Shown piece by piece: positions 1-5,736 of a stretch of DNA of 6,757 nt (positions are counted from its first letter, which is position 1; every line of letters begins with the position of its first letter). Under the pieces are notes generated by a model. The model worked only from the letters and a program-made list of their open reading frames with translations, did not search any database and was not told the DNA's origin. Source of the stretch: Acidobacteriaceae bacterium (lineage in GTDB: Bacteria > Acidobacteriota > Terriglobia > Terriglobales > Acidobacteriaceae); assembly GCA_003154055.1 (NCBI GenBank), contig PMCH01000075.1, forward strand, positions 588-7,344, given 5' to 3'. The position numbers and the translations under genes were made by a program.

Positions 1-120
1 CCCGAAGTTTGTCAATTTTTGAGTCGCGATCGAACATAGTTGCACTCCATTTCCAGAGGTTTCCGCCTCGGGGACAGCGTGTTTCGCGCCGCCGCAGCGC
101 GTCACTTCGGCTGGTCGAGT

Positions 121-156
121 CCTGCCGATTCAGTTCGCAATGCGAAATCTGGCGGG
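121..156 (+). other. Predicted bulged stem-loop in the upstream region
   Basis: Bases 121-126 pair with 151-156, 127-130 with 146-149, and 135-138 with 142-145. This gives 14 base pairs in 36 bases, with a bulged T at 150, a four-base bulge at 131-134 and an AAT loop. One pair (123-154) is G-U, so the fold is better as + strand RNA than on the other strand, where it would be an A-C mismatch. An A-run follows rather than a T-run, so it is not an intrinsic terminator on the + strand. It could be a leader structure or a small RNA element. No RNA family is recognised. Confidence 0.35.
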
Positions 157-530
157 AAAAACCGTCATGGCTTTCAGGAAAATTTGAAGGTCGGAGGGCC
201 AGCCGAGTTCCCGGACGCTGGATTGCTTTGCTTCGGACGGATGAAATGGACTCACTTCAAGATCGGCCGTGACTTTCTCCCGCTCATTCGCAAGCCGCGG
301 AATAGTGGGCCACGCGGCAGTCGTCAGGGAGTTTGGCCTTCAAGGTAGCGACAGGGGCGCCTGCAACGAAGCTCAGTCAACGACGGCCAGTAGTAGATGG
401 CTGCAAGAAGATGCGCATAAGAACACAGCGACTACTGCACATACGCACTACTAGCACTCATCGTTGTTCGCAGCCGCAAATTCTGCACTCGCCCACTTTG
501 CTTTTCCCGTGTGTCAGCAGTTCTTGGCTG

Positions 531-536
531 TATACT
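531..536 (+). promoter_or_regulatory. Weak -10-like box (TATACT)
   Basis: TATACT matches the sigma-70 -10 consensus at five of six positions and lies about 170 bases ahead of the sedolisin start. No good -35 hexamer is found 15-18 bases upstream, so this is only a candidate. Confidence 0.2.
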
Positions 537-637
537 GCTGCGCAATTGCACGGCGATTGCGTGCGTGTTGGGCTGTTTTCTGATGCAAACAGTTGTTACT
601 TCCGACGGTTCAATCAGCCAGGTTGGACCAGAATTCA

Positions 638-660
638 GGCGTGGTTTCTGGAGCCACGCC
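638..660 (+). promoter_or_regulatory. Perfect 7-bp inverted repeat in the sedolisin leader
   Basis: GGCGTGG (638-644) is the exact reverse complement of CCACGCC (654-660), with a nine-base loop between. It ends 37 bases before the AGGAG of the protease gene. In RNA it would form a stable hairpin just upstream of the ribosome-binding site. It could equally be an operator for a dimeric regulator. There is no T-run, so it is not a terminator. Confidence 0.35.
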
Positions 661-697
661 AAGAACCAAAGTATCCTCCCAGACTTTCATACCCAAA

Positions 698-702
698 AGG
701 AG
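698..702 (+). promoter_or_regulatory. Shine-Dalgarno site that fixes the sedolisin GTG start
   Basis: AGGAG sits five bases upstream of GTG 708 within an A-rich context. It decides the start: the frame stays open for another 375 bases upstream, but only GTG 708 combines a strong ribosome-binding site with a signal peptide immediately after it. Confidence 0.85.
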
Positions 703-707
703 AAATC

Positions 708-2690
708 GTGATTCGCAGATCAGGTGTGTTCCTTCTCACCGTCGTCGCAATGGTGTTGGCCGCCAATATCGTTTCCCAGGCGCAGTCCGTATTGACGCGC
801 CATGTGCGTGAAGTGACTCTCAATGGGCAGGCGCTGTCCGCCGGGCGGCTCCCCGCAACACAGTCCATGCGCTTCGACATCGTTCTGCCGCTGCGCCATC
901 AGCCCGAGTTGGATAATTTCCTGCAGGAACTCTACAATCCTTCCAGCGCTTCCTTCCGGCACTTCCTGACGGTTTCAGAGTTTACCGCGAGGTTTGGTCC
1001 CAGCCAGGAAGACTATGACTCGCTGATTCACTTCGCGAAAACGAACGGCTTTGCGGTGGTGGGCGGCTCTCACGATGCCATGGACGTGCAGCTCAAGGGC
1101 ACAGTGGCGGCCATCGAGAAAGCCTTCCATGTGACCATGGGCGTCTACCAGCACCCCACGGAAAAACGCACATTCTATGCTCCGGACCGGGAGCCCACGG
1201 TGGACCTGCCGTTCCCGCTGTGGCACATCTCGGGTCTGGACAACTATTCGATCCCGCGTCCTCTTTACCGCCACAAGAATATCAAGGTGCAGTCCAATCT
1301 CGTGAAGGGCTCCTGCCCCGGGAGCACTTATTGCGGCAGCGATATGCGGGCGGCCTACTACGGTGGAACGGCCCTCACCGGCGCCGGGCAGTCGGTTGGA
1401 TTGCTGGAGTACGTCGGATATGACATCGCCGACGTGAACACTTACTTCGCCAACGCCGGACAAAGCTACAGCGTCCCGGTGGTTGGCATTTCCACGGATG
1501 GAACCAGTGTGAACTGCGTCAATCCCTGTGATGATGCCGAGCAAACCCTCGATATCACGCAGGCGGTCTCCATGGCCCCGGGCCTGGCGGGACTGTATGT
1601 GTTTGTGGGGTCCACCGATACCGCCATCCTTAGTTCCATGTCCACGCATTCTCCACTGGTCGGGCAGATCGGGTCTTCGTGGAGCTGGACCCCGTCAGAC
1701 GCCAACGCTGCCGACCCTTATTTCCAGAAGTTTGCGGCACAGGGACAGAATTTCTTTCAAGCAGCCGGCGACAGTGGCGCGTATAAGGCAAATTCCAGGT
1801 TTGTTTTTCCGGGCGACGATCCGTATGTGACGGTGGTCGGCGGCACGGACTTACAGGTAAGCAGCCCAGGTGGTCCCTGGAGTTCGGAAACTGCGTGGAT
1901 TGACAGCGGCGGCGGCTACTATACGCCGGACGCTTTCCCCATTCCCGCCTGGCAGCAGCTTCCGGGCGTGATTAACTCGGGCAACAAAGGGTCCACAACT
2001 CTGCGGAACTCCCCCGACGTATCGGCGGAATCCAATTTTGACTTTTACGTCTGCGCCGACCAACGGGGCTGCTCTGGAGGCTGGGGCGGGACCAGTTTTG
2101 CGGCACCCATGTGGGCCGGCTTTCTGGCTCTGATCAATCAACAGGCGATTGCCAACGGCAATCCGCGACTCGGCTTCGTGAACCCGGCCATCTATCAGAT
2201 TGGTGTGGGGTCAGGCTATGGCGCCGCTTTCCACGACATCACCAGCGGCAGCAATGGCTTTCCTGCAGTAGCGGGCTTCGATTTGGCGACCGGCTGGGGA
2301 AGTCCGACCGGGATCGCCCTGATCAACGCACTTGCCGGGTCGGGCGGCGGCGGACCAACCGTCAGCCTCTCACCAGCGTCGCTGAAGTGGGGCAAAGTAC
2401 TCGTGGGTGTGACGAAGGGACCGAAGAAAGTCACTTTGACCAACACTGGGAATGCCACGCTGAACATCACCAGTATCGCCATCACGGGCGACTTCGCGCT
2501 TGTGCCGGTGAAGGCGACCAAGAAGATAACACCTTGCGTTAACGGCAGTACGGTCGCTAGTGGCGCCACTTGTATCGTGAAGGTGAGCTATACGCCCACC
2601 CAAACCGGCGCGCGCACCGGCAATCTCACCTTCACCGACAACGCTCCCGACAGTCCGCAGAATGTCGCTCTGTCCGGAACTGGCAAGTAA
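708..2690 (+). CDS. Secreted sedolisin (S53, pro-kumamolisin family) serine-carboxyl protease with C-terminal ASH/choice-of-anchor-D domain
   Basis: This is a 660-residue preproenzyme that probably degrades extracellular protein, as S53 peptidases do, usually at acidic pH. Residues 1-25 are a signal peptide (Arg3-Arg4, a hydrophobic core, likely cleavage after Ala25 in SQAQ). Residues about 55-185 are the pro-kumamolisin activation domain. Residues about 205-545 are the peptidase. The family's catalytic Glu and Asp fit E278 and D282 in the EQTLD motif, the oxyanion-hole Asp fits D355 in AAGDSG, and the nucleophile is S463 in GGTSFAAP. The calcium site fits D510 in FHDIT and D525 just before ATGWGSP. 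A Gly-rich linker leads to an Ig-like choice-of-anchor-D/ASH domain (about 552-660), recognisable from VTLTNTGN and a SPQNVALSGTG ending. All key residues are present, so the enzyme looks active. The final domain may mediate binding or surface retention; that is inference. It is probably transcribed alone, since a strong terminator follows. Confidence 0.95.
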   Translation: MIRRSGVFLLTVVAMVLAANIVSQAQSVLTRHVREVTLNGQALSAGRLPATQSMRFDIVLPLRHQPELDNFLQELYNPSSASFRHFLTVSEFTARFGPSQEDYDSLIHFAKTNGFAVVGGSHDAMDVQLKGTVAAIEKAFHVTMGVYQHPTEKRTFYAPDREPTVDLPFPLWHISGLDNYSIPRPLYRHKNIKVQSNLVKGSCPGSTYCGSDMRAAYYGGTALTGAGQSVGLLEYVGYDIADVNTYFANAGQSYSVPVVGISTDGTSVNCVNPCDDAEQTLDITQAVSMAPGLAGLYVFVGSTDTAILSSMSTHSPLVGQIGSSWSWTPSDANAADPYFQKFAAQGQNFFQAAGDSGAYKANSRFVFPGDDPYVTVVGGTDLQVSSPGGPWSSETAWIDSGGGYYTPDAFPIPAWQQLPGVINSGNKGSTTLRNSPDVSAESNFDFYVCADQRGCSGGWGGTSFAAPMWAGFLALINQQAIANGNPRLGFVNPAIYQIGVGSGYGAAFHDITSGSNGFPAVAGFDLATGWGSPTGIALINALAGSGGGGPTVSLSPASLKWGKVLVGVTKGPKKVTLTNTGNATLNITSIAITGDFALVPVKATKKITPCVNGSTVASGATCIVKVSYTPTQTGARTGNLTFTDNAPDSPQNVALSGTGK

Positions 2691-2714
2691 CCCTAACCAC
2701 GGAAGTGGACCAGC

Positions 2715-2741
2715 GGGCGGGACTTCGGTCCCGCCCTTTTT
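2715..2741 (+). terminator. Rho-independent terminator of the sedolisin gene
   Basis: GGGCGGGAC (2715-2723) and GTCCCGCCC (2728-2736) form a perfect 9-bp stem closed by TTCG, the extra-stable C(UUCG)G tetraloop, followed directly by five T residues (2737-2741). It lies 25 bases after the protease stop codon. All features of an intrinsic terminator are present. It separates the protease from the response regulator gene. Confidence 0.93.
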
Positions 2742-2861
2742 CCTGGTTTCCGCGCCGGGTGGCGGTGGTCTCTGGGACGGGCTTTCCGCGGCGCTGGCCT
2801 CGGTTCTCCCGAAGCTCGTCCGACTCCTAAAGTCTTACCCACGGTTGCCGATCACCACCTT

Positions 2862-2865
2862 GGAG
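2862..2865 (+). promoter_or_regulatory. Shine-Dalgarno site for the response regulator
   Basis: GGAG is spaced eight bases from GTG 2874 and supports that non-ATG start, after which the protein reads straight into a receiver fold. The nearby ATG at 2866 is in another frame. Confidence 0.7.
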
Positions 2866-2873
2866 ATGTCCCT

Positions 2874-3290
2874 GTGGCGACGACAACAGAGTCCAAGGTC
2901 CTGCTGGTCGAGGACAGCAAGTTCCTGCGCATGGCGACGGAGCGCGTTCTCACCCATGCGGGCTACGAAGTGAGCACCGCAGCCGACGGCGAGGAAGCCC
3001 TGCGGGTCGCTAACGAGAAGATGCCGGACATTATCCTGCTCGACATGATGTTGCCCAAGCTCAGCGGCCCCGAAGTGCTGCGCGCCCTTAAGGCGAATCC
3101 CGCCACCTCGGCCATCCCCGTCATCGTGCTGACCAGTCTCTCTCAGAAAAACGAGGAAAAACTCCTCCGCGATGGCGCCGATGCGTACTTCGAAAAATCA
3201 AGGCTGGATCTCGACCAGAACTCCGGCCTGCTGACCGCGACCCTGGAGACAGTATTAAGCCGCCTCCACCGCCCGGTGCCGAGCGAGTAG
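2874..3290 (+). CDS. Stand-alone receiver-domain response regulator (CheY-like)
   Basis: This 138-residue protein is essentially one receiver domain with no DNA-binding or enzymatic output domain. The acidic pair E13-D14 (KVLLVEDS) and phospho-acceptor D57 (IILLDMMLP) form the metal and phosphorylation site. T87 (VIVLTS) and K108 (YFEKS) are the conserved switch residues, so the protein should be phosphorylatable. The last 20 or so residues are a helical tail plus a short Pro/Ser-rich end. It probably passes a histidine kinase signal on by protein-protein contact, as CheY or PilG/PilH-type regulators do; the partner is not in the window. The start is GTG with GGAG eight bases ahead. It begins 183 bases after the protease gene and beyond its terminator, so it should have its own promoter, though I see no convincing one. 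Confidence 0.93.
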   Translation: MATTTESKVLLVEDSKFLRMATERVLTHAGYEVSTAADGEEALRVANEKMPDIILLDMMLPKLSGPEVLRALKANPATSAIPVIVLTSLSQKNEEKLLRDGADAYFEKSRLDLDQNSGLLTATLETVLSRLHRPVPSE

Positions 3291-3293
3291 GGG

Positions 3294-3332
3294 CAGGTGT
3301 CAGGTCGCAGGTCGCAGTTGGCAGGTGGCAGG
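3294..3332 (+). repeat. Heptanucleotide repeat array 1, left arm (unit near CAGGTNG)
   Basis: Five and a half consecutive 7-base units, each beginning CAG: CAGGTGT at 3294, CAGGTCG at 3301 and again at 3308, CAGTTGG at 3315, CAGGTGG at 3322, then a partial CAGG. It starts three bases after the response regulator stop codon. It forms the left half of the inverted repeat completed at 3401-3434. Confidence 0.8.
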
Positions 3333-3421
3333 AAAAACAACTATCTGAGAATTGAAGCCCTCCATCTTCCAGCAAAGACAATCCTTCGGCCATTCCTAGC
3401 ACCTGCCATCTGCCACCTGCG
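3313..3421. repeat. Imperfect inverted repeat formed by the two halves of array 1
   Basis: The 20 bases at 3313-3332 match the reverse complement of 3402-3421 at 18 of 20 positions. The arms are separated by 69 bases. Beyond them a weaker match continues (about 8 of 11 after a one-base shift) over roughly 3302-3312 and 3423-3433. The transcript could form a long cruciform-like hairpin between the response regulator gene and the next one. It resembles a REP or small MITE-like element in form, but no transposase or target-site duplication is seen. Confidence 0.7.
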
Positions 3422-3428
3422 TTCCTGT
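3401..3428 (+). repeat. Heptanucleotide repeat array 1, right arm (unit near ACCTGCC)
   Basis: Four 7-base units: ACCTGCC at 3401, ATCTGCC at 3408, ACCTGCG at 3415 and the more divergent TTCCTGT at 3422, with CACCTT following. It is the complement of the left-arm unit, so the two arms are the same repeat in opposite orientation. It ends 29 bases before the small gene's ATG. Confidence 0.7.
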
Positions 3429-3445
3429 CACCTTCTCGGCAGCGG

Positions 3446-3451
3446 TAGAAT
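3446..3451 (+). promoter_or_regulatory. -10-like box TAGAAT directly ahead of the small gene
   Basis: TAGAAT matches the sigma-70 -10 consensus at five of six positions. Its end is six bases from ATG 3458, so transcription would begin at or next to the start codon and give a leaderless mRNA. This agrees with the missing Shine-Dalgarno site. No clear -35 is seen. The sequence TAGAATAAC resembles boxes at 3762 and 6371. Confidence 0.35.
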
Positions 3452-3457
3452 AACTGC

Positions 3458-3667
3458 ATGTACCACTACAATCCCTCAACCGCCCTTGAAGAGCTGACCG
3501 AAGACGCTACCCTGCCCAACCCGGTCCACGTGCGCGACATGATGCTCCGCCGCAAGATGACCCCCGACCAGTCGCTCGAACTGAACCGGATATTCGCCGA
3601 GTATCAGAAATTTTTTGGGGAAACGCAGAAGCTGGGGAAGGAAATTCTGAAGGGGCTGGCGGCGTAG
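3458..3667 (+). CDS. Small protein of unknown function (69 residues)
   Basis: I do not recognise this protein. It is 69 residues, soluble and probably mostly helical, with a charged centre (VRDMMLRRKMTPDQS) and an amphipathic C-terminal helix (from about residue 42 to the end, rich in Lys and Glu). It has no signal peptide, membrane segment or cysteine. Codon use has the G/C-rich third positions of the neighbouring genes, which supports real coding. An in-frame TAG at 3446-3448 makes ATG 3458 the first possible start. No Shine-Dalgarno site precedes it, and the -10-like box just ahead suggests leaderless translation. It follows the response regulator by 167 bases, with the inverted heptad repeat between, so co-transcription is uncertain. 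Confidence 0.7.
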   Translation: MYHYNPSTALEELTEDATLPNPVHVRDMMLRRKMTPDQSLELNRIFAEYQKFFGETQKLGKEILKGLAA

Positions 3668-3684
3668 CGGGCAGTCAATATCCG

Positions 3685-3721
3685 GCACTCAGTAGCAAGT
3701 GGTCCGAGTGCAATAAGGACC
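3685..3721 (+). other. Possible H-type pseudoknot downstream of the small gene
   Basis: GCACTC (3685-3690) pairs with GAGTGC (3706-3711). GGTCC in its loop (3701-3705) pairs with GGACC (3717-3721). The third loop, AATAA (3712-3716), is A-rich, as is usual where it lies in the groove of stem 1. The stems abut with no base between them. The geometry is plausible for an RNA pseudoknot, but both stems are short enough to arise by chance. Confidence 0.25.
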
Positions 3722-3735
3722 GGCAAGGATCCCCG

Positions 3736-3752
3736 GCCGCCTCGGTGGCGGC
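3736..3752 (+). other. GC-rich hairpin between the small gene and proS
   Basis: GCCGCC (3736-3741) and GGCGGC (3747-3752) form a perfect 6-bp stem with loop TCGGT. No T-run follows, so it is not a proper intrinsic terminator, though it may help end or pause the upstream transcript. Confidence 0.35.
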
Positions 3753-3761
3753 GCCATCATT

Positions 3762-3767
3762 TACAAT
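3762..3767 (+). promoter_or_regulatory. -10-like box TACAAT upstream of proS
   Basis: TACAAT matches the -10 consensus at five of six positions and would start transcription near 3774, giving a leader of about 70 bases that contains heptad array 2. No recognisable -35 lies 16-18 bases upstream, where the sequence is GC-rich. Candidate promoter for proS. Confidence 0.35.
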
Positions 3768-3801
3768 AACGAATTCCCTTGCGAAATGAACGACGGCCTG
3801 T

Positions 3802-3834
3802 CGCTCGCGACTCGCTACTCGCCACTCGGGACTT
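3802..3834 (+). repeat. Heptanucleotide repeat array 2 (unit near NACTCGC)
   Basis: Units CGCTCGC (3802), GACTCGC (3809), TACTCGC (3816), CACTCGG (3823) and a partial GACTT (3830) follow each other with an exact 7-base period. The array ends nine bases before the proS ATG and occupies the place where a Shine-Dalgarno sequence would be expected. The unit differs from that of array 1. Confidence 0.75.
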
Positions 3835-3843
3835 GATAAAACC

Positions 3844-5646
3844 ATGCACCGCTGGTCTGAACTCTTTATTCCTACTCTTCGCGAGGCCCCGGCTGATGCC
3901 GAGGTCGCCAGTCACAAGCTCCTCGTCCGCTCGGGATACATCCGACAGTTGGGCGCGGGCATTTACTCGTTCCTGTTCCTCGGCAATCGCACGACCCAGA
4001 AAATCATGGGGATCGTCCGCCAGGAAATGGACAAGATCGGCCAGGAGTTCCTCCTCCCAACGCTCCACCCGCGCGAACTTTGGGAGGAGAGCGGGCGCTG
4101 GTCGGTGATGGGCGACAACATGTTTCGCCTGAAAGACCGCAAGGGCGCCGAACTTTGCCTGGGGATGACCCATGAAGAGGTCATGACCTCGATCGCCCGC
4201 AAGGAACTGCGCAGCTACAAGCAGCTTCCCCAGATCTGGTATCAGATTCAGACCAAGTTCCGCGACGAGCCCCGTCCCAAGTCGGGCCTGCTGCGCGTGC
4301 GCCAGTTCATCATGAAGGACGCGTACTCGTTCGACATGGACGCCGCCGGGCTCGACGTCTCGTATCTCAAGCACTACGACACCTACTGCCGCATCTTCGA
4401 CCGCTGCGGGCTGAAGTACATGGTGATCGACGCGCACTCCGGCGCGATGGGCGGATCGCAGTCGCAGGAGTTCATGGTGCGCACCCCGGCGGGCGAGGAT
4501 CAGGTCGTCAGCTGCGAGAAGTGCAACTACGCCGCGAATATGGAGAAGGCCACCTCGAAGCTGGCCCCAATCGAAGACCTCAAGCCTGAAGGCGACGGCA
4601 AGCCGCTGCTCATCCACACGCCCGGCAAGGGAGCCATCGCCGATGTGGCGGAGTTCCTGAACATTTCCGCCAAGCAGGACATCAAAGCGGTGGCCTACAT
4701 GGCGCAGAAACCCGGCGAAGACGGCGCCAAGGCTCAGGAACAACCGGTCGTAGCTTTCTTGCGCGGCGACCAGACGGTGAACGAAACCAAGCTGCTCACG
4801 CTGGTCAAGGCGAGCGAGCTTCGCCCCATGCAGACCGAGGAACTGGAGAAGTACTTCCAGGGCCCCGCCGGTTACATCGGACCCGTCGGCCTGGTGGTGA
4901 AGCCCAAGGAATCGCTCGGCGTGTGGGATCCCAAGAAACAAGCGGGCGATCCTCGCAGCATGCACGTCGTGCTTGACGAGAGGCTCGCCGGCCGCACCAA
5001 CATGATTTGCGGCGCGAACAAACTGGACTATCACTTCAAGAATGTGACGCCGGGCAAGGATTTCCAGTACACCATCGCGGCCGACGTCCGCGCCGTGAGC
5101 GCCGGCGAGGACTGTCCCAACTGCGGCGCCGCGCTCCGCATCGACACCGCCGTCGAGGTTGGACACATCTTCAAGCTCGGGTATAAATATTCCGAGTCCA
5201 TGGGCGCGCGCGTGCTCGACCGCAACGGCAAGGAGGTAGCGCCCATCATGGGCAGCTACGGGATTGGCATTGAGCGCATCCTCACCGCCGCCATCGAGCA
5301 GTCGAACGACGAAAACGGATTCTGGCTGCCACCTTCGATCGCGCCTTTCGAGGTCGTGGTCGTCCCCACCAACACGAAAGACGACCAGATCCGCACCGCC
5401 GCCGAGGACATTGCCCGCCTCCTTGAGGCTGCCGGACACGATGTTCTACTCGACGACCGCGACGAACGCCCAGGCGTGAAATTCAAGGACGCCGATCTGG
5501 TCGGTATCCCTTTTAGAATCAACGTGGGGAAGAAGGTTACCGAAGATACCGTGGAAGTCGTTCAACGCTCGACTCGCCAGAGCACCGACGTTAAAATTCC
5601 CACCATAGGGGAGTACTTCCAAGGGCTACTGCCAACCGTGCGCTAA
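3844..5646 (+). CDS. proS: Prolyl-tRNA synthetase, bacterial type with editing domain
   Basis: This class II cytoplasmic aminoacyl-tRNA synthetase charges tRNA-Pro with proline using ATP. At 600 residues it is slightly longer than the usual bacterial-type enzyme (about 570). Motif 1 lies near residues 50-76 (ending in LLPTLHP), the proline-binding TxE is T109/E111 (MTHEE), and motif 2 begins FRDE at 139-142. Motif 3 is GSYGIGIER at 470-478. Between motifs 2 and 3 is the YbaK-like insertion domain (about 235-400) that hydrolyses mis-charged Ala-tRNA-Pro. K277 aligns with the family's editing lysine, and a GxxxP loop is present (GPAGYIGP). CxxC pairs C224/C227 and C424/C427 flank the insertion and might bind zinc (inference). 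Residues 500-600 are the anticodon-binding domain, including LLDDRDERPG. The start matches the family N-terminus (RWSELFIPTLRE), but no good Shine-Dalgarno site precedes it; heptad array 2 sits there instead. Confidence 0.98.
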   Translation: MHRWSELFIPTLREAPADAEVASHKLLVRSGYIRQLGAGIYSFLFLGNRTTQKIMGIVRQEMDKIGQEFLLPTLHPRELWEESGRWSVMGDNMFRLKDRKGAELCLGMTHEEVMTSIARKELRSYKQLPQIWYQIQTKFRDEPRPKSGLLRVRQFIMKDAYSFDMDAAGLDVSYLKHYDTYCRIFDRCGLKYMVIDAHSGAMGGSQSQEFMVRTPAGEDQVVSCEKCNYAANMEKATSKLAPIEDLKPEGDGKPLLIHTPGKGAIADVAEFLNISAKQDIKAVAYMAQKPGEDGAKAQEQPVVAFLRGDQTVNETKLLTLVKASELRPMQTEELEKYFQGPAGYIGPVGLVVKPKESLGVWDPKKQAGDPRSMHVVLDERLAGRTNMICGANKLDYHFKNVTPGKDFQYTIAADVRAVSAGEDCPNCGAALRIDTAVEVGHIFKLGYKYSESMGARVLDRNGKEVAPIMGSYGIGIERILTAAIEQSNDENGFWLPPSIAPFEVVVVPTNTKDDQIRTAAEDIARLLEAAGHDVLLDDRDERPGVKFKDADLVGIPFRINVGKKVTEDTVEVVQRSTRQSTDVKIPTIGEYFQGLLPTVR

Positions 5647-5683
5647 GCACCGACCGCAGATCGCCCTTAGAACTAGCCCCGCA

Positions 5684-5731
5684 AGCTGGAAGCTCGCAGC
5701 ACCAGCAACAAGAAACCAGCAGCGAGAAACT
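5684..5731 (+). repeat. Heptanucleotide repeat array 3 (unit near AGCNNNN/AGAAACN)
   Basis: Seven units each begin AGC or AGA: AGCTGGA (5684), AGCTCGC (5691), a six-base AGCACC (5698), AGCAACA (5704), AGAAACC (5711), AGCAGCG (5718) and AGAAACT (5725). The period is 7 apart from one 6-base unit. The array lies between proS and the next gene and ends five bases before its ATG. Confidence 0.65.
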
Positions 5732-5736
5732 GTCTT

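Larger units (their letters stand above)
1..707. other. Long gene-free region upstream of the sedolisin gene
   Basis: No convincing gene is visible on either strand. The open frames here (9-272, 40-348 and 333-707 on the + strand) give Arg/Ser- or Cys-rich translations with no recognisable domain, and 333-707 is simply the open extension of the sedolisin frame. The frame that is open from the left edge stops at 272 and does not look like the tail of a known protein. What the stretch does contain is a 36-base stem-loop (121-156), a weak -10-like box (531-536) and a short perfect inverted repeat (638-660) just ahead of the protease ribosome-binding site. It may be a long leader or promoter region, or a decayed gene. 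Confidence 0.55.

Noticed and set aside
9..348. Two overlapping + strand open frames at the left edge
   Set aside because: The translations are Arg/Ser-rich, have no ribosome-binding site and no recognisable motif, and overlap the predicted RNA stem-loop.
975..1649. 224-residue minus-strand open frame inside the sedolisin gene
   Set aside because: It is antisense to the confirmed peptidase domain, with a low-complexity His/Gly/Arg-rich translation and no ribosome-binding site or domain.
3294..3434. CRISPR array
   Set aside because: The repeats are 7 bases long and contiguous, with no spacers and no cas genes; the two blocks are inverted copies, not direct repeats.
3736..3770. Intrinsic terminator after the small gene
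   Set aside because: The 6-bp GC-rich hairpin is real, but it is followed by mixed sequence rather than a T-run.
3668..3843. T-box or other known riboswitch controlling proS
   Set aside because: No T-box consensus, specifier stem or antiterminator/terminator pair is visible; only the short candidate pseudoknot and a hairpin are present.
3757..5439. 560-residue open frame on the minus strand opposite proS
   Set aside because: It lies almost wholly antisense to a certain proS gene. The translation is rich in His, Arg, Val and Gly, as expected from the complement of GC-rich codons, and shows no domain.
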